Positions 7,619 through 13,971 of a DNA stretch of 32,244 bases are shown one piece after another (the stretch's first letter is position 1; each line of letters opens with the position of its first letter). The position numbers were made by a program, and so were the translations under genes. The stretch is from an uncultured Bacilli bacterium (GTDB lineage Bacteria; Bacillota_I; Bacilli_A; RF39; UBA660): contig CALVJD010000004.1 of the NCBI GenBank assembly GCA_944332005.1, forward strand, positions 1-32,244, written 5' to 3'. The notes under the pieces were generated by a model. That model saw only the letters and a list, made by a program, of their open reading frames with translations. It was not told where the DNA came from and made no database searches.

Positions 7619-7648
7619 ATAGTATGAAATTAGGGTTATCGTGTATAG
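7619..7648 (-). promoter_or_regulatory. SigmaE-like promoter of the cotJ operon
   Basis: Minus strand: CATACTAT (7626-7619) matches the SigmaE -10 CATACAAT at seven of eight bases. Fifteen bases upstream is CTATACA (7648-7642), holding the conserved ATA core of the SigmaE -35. No comparable SigmaA site is seen. Known Bacillus cotJ is SigmaE-dependent. Confidence 0.65.
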
Positions 7649-7684
7649 GTAATTGACTAATTCCAAGAATCTTTTGAAAAAGGC

Positions 7685-7713
7685 TTGCCAAAAATATAAA
7701 TAATTGATAAAAT
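7685..7713 (+). promoter_or_regulatory. SigmaA promoter of tRNA-His
   Basis: TTGCCA (7685-7690), 17-base spacer, TAAAAT (7708-7713) with an extended TGa. The tRNA begins 17 bases after the -10. Confidence 0.7.
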
Positions 7714-7729
7714 ATAGTACGTATTACAT

Positions 7730-7806
7730 GGCGAGTATGGTGAAGGGGTTAACACGGTGGATTGTGGTTCCATTATGCTAGGGTTCGAATCCCTATACTC
7801 GCCCCA
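7730..7806 (+). tRNA. tRNA-His (anticodon GTG)
   Basis: A full cloverleaf folds by eye. Acceptor stem GCGAGTA pairs with TACTCGC (with G1-C72 shifted by the extra base), D arm GTG/CAC, anticodon arm GTGGA-TTGTGGT-TCCAT with anticodon GTG, and T arm TAGGG-TTCGAAT-CCCTA. CCA is encoded. The extra 5' G (7730) opposite C73 is the G-1 identity element specific to tRNA-His. It stands alone, with its own promoter and terminator. The accessory patch begins right after it; I found no repeat of its 3' end downstream that would mark an integrated element. Confidence 0.95.
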
Positions 7807-7817
7807 TAAAGAAAAGG

Positions 7818-7841
7818 AACCGTTGATTTTCAACGGTTTTT
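7818..7841 (+). terminator. Terminator of tRNA-His
   Basis: AACCGTTGA and TCAACGGTT (perfect 9-bp stem, TTT loop), followed by a T tract. Confidence 0.85.
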
Positions 7842-7895
7842 ATAATATGAATTAAATAAAACATGTTATGATAAATAAAAGGGTTGTGTGATAGT

Positions 7896-8732
7896 ATGAA
7901 TGAAAAAGACTTCGACTCTAGTATTAATGAATATGAAAACATATACCATTCAAAAGATTATGCGAAACAATTACAATGGGAAATGGCTATTGGCCTGCAA
8001 GAAGTAGATAATTTAAAACCATCAAAATATCTGGAGCAAATGTCTGCCAAAAATATTTCAGGGGAATTAACAATAGAAGAGGTAGAAGAAAATTTAAAGA
8101 ATTATTATGTGGAAAAAGAAAAACAAAATAGTATCGATTATAGAGAATTAGAATGTGATTTTGTATCTATGAGGATTGTTGAATTATTGGATCAAGATAA
8201 TTTTGAATTATCAGTAGATTATCTAAAATATATTCATCAGTATTTGTTTCAAGATATTTATGAATTTGCGGGAGAGTTTAGAAAAATTGATTTTTTGAAA
8301 CGTGAAAAAATATTAAATAATGATTCCGTTGCTTATGGAGACTTTAAAACACTAAAAGAATCATTAGAATATGATATTAGTCTAGAAAAAGAGAAAGACT
8401 ACAAAAATATGAATATTGTAGAAGGCATTAACAATATTACTGATTTTACATCTAATATTTGGCAAGTACATCCCTTTAGGGAAGACAACACTAGAACCAC
8501 AGCAGTATTTATAGAAAAGTATTTAATTCATTTAGGATATCATGTAGATAACTCCTTATTTAAAGATAAATCGATATATTTTAGAAATGCTTTAGTTAGA
8601 AGTAATTACTTTAATAATTATTTAAATGTTAAAGAAGATAAAATTTATCTAATTAAATTTTATGAGAATCTATTATTAGGGAAAAACAATAATTTGCATT
8701 CTGAAGATTTGATTGTAAAAGAATTGTTTTAG
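7896..8732 (+). CDS. Fic-domain protein (AMP-transferase-type) with antitoxin-like N-terminus
   Basis: A 278-residue Fic protein. Residues about 105-130 (YLKYIHQYLFQDIYEFAGEF) and the active-site loop HPFREDNTR (192-200) are typical. Fic enzymes move AMP or another nucleotide part onto target hydroxyls, with the loop His as base. The usual HPFx(D/E)GNxR has Asp in place of the first Gly here, and Thr at the next variable position. The N-terminus (WEMAIGLQEVDNLKPS then ISGELTIEEVEENLKNYY) resembles VbhA-type antitoxin segments fused to Fic proteins, so self-inhibition is likely (inference). ATG 7896 is chosen over an upstream TTG at 7884. An extended -10 (TGtTATGAT) lies at 7864-7872. Its stop is overlapped by the SD of a decayed hsdM, so it was once cotranscribed with a restriction system. 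Confidence 0.85.
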   Translation: MNEKDFDSSINEYENIYHSKDYAKQLQWEMAIGLQEVDNLKPSKYLEQMSAKNISGELTIEEVEENLKNYYVEKEKQNSIDYRELECDFVSMRIVELLDQDNFELSVDYLKYIHQYLFQDIYEFAGEFRKIDFLKREKILNNDSVAYGDFKTLKESLEYDISLEKEKDYKNMNIVEGINNITDFTSNIWQVHPFREDNTRTTAVFIEKYLIHLGYHVDNSLFKDKSIYFRNALVRSNYFNNYLNVKEDKIYLIKFYENLLLGKNNNLHSEDLIVKELF

Positions 8733-8742
8733 GAGGTATATT

Positions 8743-8833
8743 GTGGAAAAAGCAATTCAAAATAAACTAGAGCAGGTATGGAATAATTTCTTTGCTGAAG
8801 GAGGAGTTAAATTCATTAACTGCAATTAAACAA
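8743..8833 (+). pseudogene. Remnant of hsdM (type I DNA methyltransferase), 5' end only
   Basis: From GTG 8743, six bases after a good SD that overlaps the Fic stop, the first 22 codons read MEKAIQNKLEQVWNNFFAEG and GV. The match then jumps to the next frame at 8804, reading ELNSLTAIKQ. Joined, the two give the N-terminal signature of HsdM subunits (a helix, then FF-x-GG, then LTAI-x-Q). Stops at 8827 and 8840 end both frames. One single-base change plus a large deletion explains this. Identification rests on about 30 residues recalled from the family. Confidence 0.55.
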
Positions 8834-8848
8834 AAGTTCTGAGAGATA

Positions 8849-8983
8849 GTAGGGGATATATATCAAGTAAATGGATATCAAATATTACCAATCTATCATT
8901 CAAGTTTCATATCTCCAAGAAGTTATAAAGGAAATATTTCAATATTTGTAAAGCTATACAATCTGAGTTATAATAAAAATTAG
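8849..8983 (+). pseudogene. Remnant of a uracil-DNA-glycosylase-like gene, 3' end only
   Basis: An open stretch without a start reads VGDIYQVNGYQILPIYHSSF, then ISPRSYKGN and a short tail before TAG at 8981. The phrase LPIYHPSPISP-x-SYKGN is characteristic of the C-terminal part of uracil-DNA-glycosylase superfamily proteins; here the conserved HPSP has become HSSF. It lies in the same frame as the hsdM piece just upstream, so a deletion probably joined the two genes near 8834-8848. Confidence 0.5.
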
Positions 8984-9000
8984 TTCTAAAAGGAGAAAAA

Positions 9001-9672
9001 ATGAAAGTACAAAATATTGACGAAAGGGTACCAGATGTTTTTTATATTTTTATTGGTCTAGGGAACAGTTATTTTAGTCAAGTAAATTATCATAATTATA
9101 AGCTAACTCATAGACTGATTTCTAGTGGATTTAGTAGTTTACTTGCAGAATCGCAGAAAATAGATGATTTTATACAAGGAAATATTAAATATGCTCCATT
9201 TGATTTGACTGGAAACACATTAAATTCTCCGTCATCGCACATGATGAATATAATAAATAGTTATCAAGTTGAATATATTTTGGAGTATTATAGACCTAAA
9301 GAATTTCCCTCAAGATTTTCTTGTTTATATGCCTTTGGAGATTATAAAAGTTGTCTTAAAGCATGTGAATTATATCCCAAAATGTTTGATATATCAAAAC
9401 TTAAAAGATTTCGGTTAAAGCAACTTAACAATGATTTAGATAAATGTATAAAAGTTGTTAAATGTAATATGGAAATTGTAAGTAGAATGTGGAACTGTGA
9501 TATTTCATTATATGATGCTGATTCCGTAAGGAAAATTGCAAATGCATATTGGGGTTGTTATGGTAAAGTGGCAACAGAAATTCAAAATATAGAAACAGGT
9601 TTGATGGTACAACATGTCACAGACGTTTTGTATGAATATTTAGTAGAAGGAATATTAGAAGAAATACAATAA
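9001..9672 (+). CDS. Hypothetical protein, possibly DUF2441-like
   Basis: A 223-residue soluble protein with no signal peptide or membrane segment. The one recognisable region is about residues 96-130 (EYYRPKEFPSRFSCLYAFGD then a helical CLKACELYPKMF), which recalls the 'PSR-x-SC-x-F' core of DUF2441-type proteins; that family has been suggested to be ADP-ribosyltransferase-like, but I hold this match loosely. SD AAAGGAGAAAAA directly precedes ATG 9001. Codon use is rich in ATA and AAT, more AT-biased than the housekeeping genes here, consistent with acquired DNA. It lies between decayed genes and a NADAR gene with its own promoters. No terminator is visible after it. Confidence 0.6.
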   Translation: MKVQNIDERVPDVFYIFIGLGNSYFSQVNYHNYKLTHRLISSGFSSLLAESQKIDDFIQGNIKYAPFDLTGNTLNSPSSHMMNIINSYQVEYILEYYRPKEFPSRFSCLYAFGDYKSCLKACELYPKMFDISKLKRFRLKQLNNDLDKCIKVVKCNMEIVSRMWNCDISLYDADSVRKIANAYWGCYGKVATEIQNIETGLMVQHVTDVLYEYLVEGILEEIQ

Positions 9673-9835
9673 AAAATAACTTGCAATTTCTCTCATTCAG
9701 AGCTAACATACAACACAAGGAATCGATTTTTATCTAATTATTTTAAAAGATGACGTCAATCGCCCAATAATATAAGAGACGAAATAATGTAACATTGTAA
9801 TTGAATTTTTTATATAATCATATGCAGTAGTTTTT

Positions 9836-9864
9836 TTGACAATTTTTAAAAATGACAATATAAT
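9836..9864 (+). promoter_or_regulatory. Full-consensus SigmaA promoter P1 of the NADAR gene
   Basis: TTGACA (9836-9841), exactly 17 bases, TATAAT (9859-9864): an exact consensus match at both boxes. Confidence 0.75.
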
Positions 9865-9880
9865 GTAGTTAGGGTATAAT
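9852..9880 (+). promoter_or_regulatory. Overlapping SigmaA promoter P2 of the NADAR gene
   Basis: ATGACA (9852-9857), 17 bases, TATAAT (9875-9880). It is shifted 16 bases from P1; its -35 lies inside the P1 spacer. Confidence 0.6.
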
Positions 9881-9926
9881 CTATTATATAATTAATGGAT
9901 TATTAAACGATAAGGAGAAATCATAT

Positions 9927-10442
9927 ATGGTAGTATTAGAACAATATCGAGATTTATGGCTGAAAGAAAAAATGGATGAAGTGATAGGGTTTTATCCAAG
10001 AGAATTTTATTGCTTCGATAATTTTAGCTCGTTTAAAGTGAAATATGATGGATATTTATATTCATCGGTAGAGGAAGCTTATCAAGCATTAGGTTTTAAA
10101 GAATCTGCACCTGAAATCTATGAAGAGATTATTCATTGCTATTCTGCTCATGAAGCCCAAAAGATTGCTTACGCAAACAAAGACAAGCGAAGAAAAGATT
10201 GGGATAATATAAAAGTATCAGTAATGGAAGAATTGTTGAGATGTAAGATTGAACAAAACCCTTATGTAAAAAAGAAGTTATTAGAAACGAAAGACTATAT
10301 GATTGTAGAAGATTCTCCAAAGGATAGCTTTTGGGGTTGGGGCGAAGATCGAAAAGGGAATAATCAATTAGGAAAATTATGGATGAAACTAAGAGATGAG
10401 ATTCGAAAAACTCAATCATTTATGGAAGAACAAGCAAAGTAG
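9927..10442 (+). CDS. NADAR-family protein (YbiA/DUF1768-like N-glycosidase)
   Basis: A 171-residue protein with the NADAR/DUF1768 signature: FYCFDNFSSFKV with SSVEEAYQALGF (the tvEhxyQa motif), HEAQKIAY, KDWDNIKVSVMEELLRCKI, NPYVKKKLLETKDYMIVED and SPKDSFWGWG followed by GNNQLGKLWMKLRDEI. Characterised relatives either remove the ribose-phosphate from early riboflavin intermediates (YbiA) or take ADP-ribose off guanine in DNA or RNA; which applies is not decidable here. Expression should be strong, from two overlapping promoters and SD AAGGAGAA. The small gene at 10451 follows after eight bases and is probably cotranslated. It could be a housekeeping detoxifier or part of a toxin-antitoxin-like pair with a neighbour. 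Confidence 0.85.
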   Translation: MVVLEQYRDLWLKEKMDEVIGFYPREFYCFDNFSSFKVKYDGYLYSSVEEAYQALGFKESAPEIYEEIIHCYSAHEAQKIAYANKDKRRKDWDNIKVSVMEELLRCKIEQNPYVKKKLLETKDYMIVEDSPKDSFWGWGEDRKGNNQLGKLWMKLRDEIRKTQSFMEEQAK

Positions 10443-10450
10443 GTAGTGAT

Positions 10451-10735
10451 ATGAAAATCAACAACGAAGAAGTAAATATAGAAGATTTATATGATCGATT
10501 AGATTTAAAATCATCTTTTTTAAAACGAAGAGAAAATGGATTATTATTAAATGATCATCAGGTAAATGTTTTAAAAAATTATCACATTGATTATCACAAT
10601 CATGCTAATTTATCTTCTTTATTGTTTGCAATCGATCAATATTTAAATGATCATAACGATATTGATTCTTTTGCTTTAGAAGAAGTTTATGAGCAGTTGC
10701 AAGAAATTCATTATTATCAAGAAACGAACAAGTAA
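10451..10735 (+). CDS. Small hypothetical protein, partner of the NADAR gene
   Basis: A 94-residue, acidic, all-helical-looking protein I cannot assign. It reads as three parts: EDLYDRLDLKSSFLKRREN, GLLLNDHQVNVLKNYHIDYH, and a C-terminal helix IDSFALEEVYEQLQEIHYYQ. Ends in YY-type aromatic residues are common in small Firmicutes helical proteins of unknown role. It starts eight bases after the NADAR stop with SD AGGTAGTGAT spanning that stop, so the two form an operon. A terminator whose stem includes the last two codons and the stop codon closes the unit. Confidence 0.7.
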   Translation: MKINNEEVNIEDLYDRLDLKSSFLKRRENGLLLNDHQVNVLKNYHIDYHNHANLSSLLFAIDQYLNDHNDIDSFALEEVYEQLQEIHYYQETNK

Positions 10736-10749
10736 TGGTTACTTGTTTT
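10727..10749 (+). terminator. Terminator built from the last codons of the 94-residue gene
   Basis: AACAAGTAA (10727-10735, ending with the TAA stop) pairs perfectly with TTACTTGTT (10739-10747) across a TGG loop; T-rich sequence follows. Confidence 0.8.
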
Positions 10750-10772
10750 CTTTTGTCGAAAATGCTCTCAAT

Positions 10773-10801
10773 TTGACGAAACCTCAATATTATGGTAAGA
10801 T
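10773..10801 (+). promoter_or_regulatory. SigmaA promoter of the wall-hydrolase gene
   Basis: TTGACG (10773-10778), 17-base spacer, TAAGAT (10796-10801) with extended TGg. The leader is about 54 bases. Confidence 0.6.
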
Positions 10802-10861
10802 GGTAACGTTTTCCGCATAATTTCCATTTTAAATAAACACAATATTAAGAGGTGAAACAAA

Positions 10862-11476
10862 GTGAAAACAAAACGGCAAATCATTACTTCTATGGGATTG
10901 ATTATCCTATCTATGGTAGTGATATCACTCATCGTAATAGAAGTTCTCTATCGTGGTAAAACGATTTCTTTAGAAAGTACGAAAGTATTAAGCGCTAAAG
11001 TGGAATATCACGAAGAAATTCCTGAAGCAGAAGAAGAAGTAATGGTCATAGAAGATCCAATTGTATATGATAATATGACAATGGATGAATTAGCTGAAAA
11101 ATTAAATCGTTCCTTAAATTCTACTCTATCGGGATATGGTTATTTATTTGCATCTTATTCGCTTGAATTAGGGGTTGATCCTTATTTAGCGCTTGCGATT
11201 GTACTTCATGAAACAGGATGTAAATGGGAATGTAGCTATTTAACCCGTGTATGTAACAATGTCGGTGGTCAAAAAGGCTCACCATCATGTAATGGTGGCT
11301 CTTATAAGCGATATGATACATTAGAAGAGGGAATCAAGGGGTATTTGACGAATTTATACAATGGATATATTAGTAAAGGCTTGACCACTCCAGAACAAAT
11401 AGGTCCTAAATACGCAGGTAGTACTAGTTGGCCAAGTAAGATCAATTGGTATATCGAATATATAAAGGCAAACTAA
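10862..11476 (+). CDS. Membrane-anchored peptidoglycan hydrolase (glucosaminidase-like)
   Basis: A 204-residue protein with one N-terminal membrane anchor (about residues 9-28), an acidic stalk (47-65), and an extracellular lysozyme-fold-like domain (72-204). The domain shows DPYLALAIVLHETG with the likely catalytic Glu117, NNVGGQKG, and YKRYDTLEEGIKGYLTNL, the pattern of GH73/endo-beta-N-acetylglucosaminidase-like enzymes that cut glycan strands in the wall. Four cysteines (120, 124, 131, 143) surround the active-site region. GTG start at 10862, with SD GAGGTGA seven bases upstream. The gene has its own promoter and a terminator whose left arm lies in the final codons. Function by fold is fairly sure; exact bond specificity is not. 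Confidence 0.72.
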   Translation: MKTKRQIITSMGLIILSMVVISLIVIEVLYRGKTISLESTKVLSAKVEYHEEIPEAEEEVMVIEDPIVYDNMTMDELAEKLNRSLNSTLSGYGYLFASYSLELGVDPYLALAIVLHETGCKWECSYLTRVCNNVGGQKGSPSCNGGSYKRYDTLEEGIKGYLTNLYNGYISKGLTTPEQIGPKYAGSTSWPSKINWYIEYIKAN

Positions 11477-11495
11477 AAGTTTGTCTTTTATTTTT
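11464..11495 (+). terminator. Terminator overlapping the wall-hydrolase 3' end
   Basis: AAAGGCAAAC (coding for the last residues) pairs with GTTTGTCTTT (one G-U pair); the TAA stop is in the 5-base loop; a T tract follows. Confidence 0.75.
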
Positions 11496-11512
11496 CGATT
11501 TTATTACCTTTT
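11490..11512. repeat. 23-base repeat, copy A (before addB)
   Basis: Identical at 21 of 23 positions to 17111-17133, with the shared blocks ATTTTTCGATT and ATTACCTTTT. One copy lies upstream of addB, the other just after addA. Confidence 0.5.
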
Positions 11513-11577
11513 TGATCGTAAAATACGAAATGATCGAACAAAGGAGAAAAGTATGATATAATAATTTAGGTGGTATT

Positions 11578-13971
11578 ATGATTACGATAGACAAAATAAA
11601 AGAATATGATTTGATCATTCTGCCAAACGATCGTAAAGAAAAGCTATTGAAAGAGATTTCGAACATGACATCTTTCATTAAAACAAAGTGGATGAGCTTA
11701 GAAGAATTTAAAGCGAAGGTACTTTATACCTATGATCGAAAAGCAATTTGGTATGTAATGAATCGATATCAGGTTAAATATGAAATTGCCAATATCTATT
11801 TACAAAATACCTACTATGTGGAAGAAAAACATTATCAAAATCAGAATTTAAATTTTTTGGTCGCATTGAAAAAAGAATTACAGAAGCAGCAATTGTGGAT
11901 CGAAGATTCTTATTTTAAACATTATATTCGAAATAAAAAAATTGGTATGTTAGGATATTATTTCTTATCATCTTTTGAAGAGTCTCTATTATTGCGATAT
12001 CAGGTAGATGTTCTAGAAACATTGGATCTTGAAAGGAAGCAGAAGATACCACTTTATCATTTCTCGACCCTAGAAGAAGAAGTAGACTTTATTGCCAATC
12101 AAATGCTTCTTTTATTAGAACAAGAGATTCCCATTGAACGTCTTAAAATTGTCAACGTTACCAAAGAATATGAGCCTGTTTTAAAAAGAATTTTTTCTTT
12201 TTATCATATCCCGCTATCACTAAAAAAGAAAACTTCTCTTTTTAGTACGAATATTGGAACTTATTTCATCGAGCATTATCAAAGTGATGCCGATCAAATG
12301 TTGAATATGTTAAAACAAGCCTTTTCATTTCAAAAAGAAAAAGAGATCGAAATTCATCAATTATTGATATCGATTTTAAATGAATATACTTGGTGTCATG
12401 ATTTAGAAGAGGTAAAAGACTTGGTGTTGTATGATTTGAGGCATACGTATTTAAAAGAAAAGTCTTTGAAGTATGCAGTAGAAGTAAAATCTCTGGAAGA
12501 AGTAGAAAGTGACGATTATGTTTTTTTAGTTGGATGTAATCAAGGTGTTTTTCCACAGCTTTATAAAGATGAGGATTATATCAATGATCAAGGAAAACGG
12601 GAAGTTTTATTGGATGATACGAAAACGAGAAATATGAAAGAACATGATAAAGCTTGTGCGTTAATCAATCGTCTTGAACATGTTACGATTACATATAAAG
12701 ATAAAACACCGTTTAATACTTATTATCCCTCTAGTATATTAAATGAATTAGAGGTTGAAAATGGGCAGTGTGATGTTTCTTCTTTCCCTCATTATTCCAG
12801 ATTATATGATCAAATGAAATTGACAAAGAAGTTAGATTTATTCTATAAATATGGGGAAATCAGTCCGGATTTAGGAGATTATTATCATAATTTTCCACAG
12901 ATTCCATATAAAACGTATCAAAATCAATATCAAACGATCGATCAAGAGACACTTTTCCACAGGTTAAACAATCGTTTAATTCTATCTTATTCGACATTGG
13001 ATTCTTATAATCGCTGTGCATTTCGATATTATGTGAATCGTATCTTAAAATGTGATCCTTATGAAGAGACATTTTCACAATATATTGGAAATCTATGTCA
13101 TGCGGTATTAGCTGAAGCCTTTTATCCACCGTTTCATTTTCAAAAAAGTGTGGAAAACTTTCGCGCTAAAAGCAATTATCAATGCTCGAAAAAAGAGGAA
13201 TTTTTCTTACAAAAAGTGTTGTTAGAACTAAAAGATGTAATCGATATCATAAAAGAGCAAATGACGACATGTAAACTTTTAAATTGGAAGACAGAAGAAA
13301 AAGTAGAGATTCCCATGAATGATAAAATAGATGTTACTTTTATGGGAATTATCGATAAAATTCTATATCAAGAGATCGAAGATAAAACATATGCAGCTAT
13401 TGTGGATTACAAAACAGGATTTCCTCATATTGAACTGAAAAACTTACCATACGGAATCGATATGCAACTACCGATTTATCTTTATTTAGTGTATCACTTA
13501 AAAGACTTCAAAAATTTAAAACTAATTGGATTTTATTTACAAAAGATTTTAACTCCAGAAGGTTCTGCTTCTAAGACGAAGACATATATAGAACAAAAAA
13601 GAGAAGCGCTACGATTAACGGGATATACGACCAGTAATGAAGAAATGATTGCTTTACTAGATTGTGATTATCAGAATAGTAAAGTAATCAAAGGAATGAA
13701 GGTATCGAAAAATGGTTTTTATCCATATACAAAAGTGTTATCGGAGCAAGAACTAGAAAAGCTATATCGATTGATAGAACAAAAAATAAAAGAAACGATC
13801 CATCGCATATTATCGGGGGACTTTACGATCAATCCAAAAGTAATTGGAGATAAAAATGTAGGGTGTGAATTTTGTTCTTACCGAGATATTTGCTTCTATC
13901 AAGAAGATGATAAGATTCATTTGCCAGAATATAAAGATTTATCGTTTCTAGGGGGTGATAAAGATGCCTAG
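11578..13971 (+). CDS. addB: AddB, nuclease/inactive-helicase subunit (short form)
   Basis: Subunit of the AddAB helicase-nuclease that processes double-strand breaks for recombination. This 797-residue protein keeps the C-terminal RecB-type nuclease: IVDYKTG (about 617-623) with upstream His of GNLCHAVLAEAF, and the four iron-sulfur cysteines Cys480 (NRCAFRYYV) and Cys763, Cys766 and Cys772 (CEFCSYRDIC, spacing C-x2-C-x5-C). It is much shorter than Bacillus AddB (about 1166) and its N-terminus (MITIDKIKEYDLIILPNDRK) lacks the Walker A loop seen there. A QGVFPQLYKDEDYIND segment matches the helicase-like core. SD GGTGG and an extended -10 (TGaTATAAT, 11554-11562) lie only 15 bases before ATG. 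It overlaps addA by eight bases. Confidence 0.88.
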   Translation: MITIDKIKEYDLIILPNDRKEKLLKEISNMTSFIKTKWMSLEEFKAKVLYTYDRKAIWYVMNRYQVKYEIANIYLQNTYYVEEKHYQNQNLNFLVALKKELQKQQLWIEDSYFKHYIRNKKIGMLGYYFLSSFEESLLLRYQVDVLETLDLERKQKIPLYHFSTLEEEVDFIANQMLLLLEQEIPIERLKIVNVTKEYEPVLKRIFSFYHIPLSLKKKTSLFSTNIGTYFIEHYQSDADQMLNMLKQAFSFQKEKEIEIHQLLISILNEYTWCHDLEEVKDLVLYDLRHTYLKEKSLKYAVEVKSLEEVESDDYVFLVGCNQGVFPQLYKDEDYINDQGKREVLLDDTKTRNMKEHDKACALINRLEHVTITYKDKTPFNTYYPSSILNELEVENGQCDVSSFPHYSRLYDQMKLTKKLDLFYKYGEISPDLGDYYHNFPQIPYKTYQNQYQTIDQETLFHRLNNRLILSYSTLDSYNRCAFRYYVNRILKCDPYEETFSQYIGNLCHAVLAEAFYPPFHFQKSVENFRAKSNYQCSKKEEFFLQKVLLELKDVIDIIKEQMTTCKLLNWKTEEKVEIPMNDKIDVTFMGIIDKILYQEIEDKTYAAIVDYKTGFPHIELKNLPYGIDMQLPIYLYLVYHLKDFKNLKLIGFYLQKILTPEGSASKTKTYIEQKREALRLTGYTTSNEEMIALLDCDYQNSKVIKGMKVSKNGFYPYTKVLSEQELEKLYRLIEQKIKETIHRILSGDFTINPKVIGDKNVGCEFCSYRDICFYQEDDKIHLPEYKDLSFLGGDKDA

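Noticed and set aside
9750-9765. TGACGTCA palindrome in the spacer before the NADAR gene
   Set aside because: Eight bases only, far from the promoters, and no bacterial regulator with this site is suggested by the context.
7730-9926. Integrated mobile element at tRNA-His
   Set aside because: The accessory patch begins at the tRNA, but I found no integrase and no repeat of the tRNA 3' end downstream.
11553-11561. Two-codon frame ATG-ATA-TAA after an SD-like AAGGAG before addB
   Set aside because: It coincides with the addB -10 box, so it would lie upstream of the transcript start.
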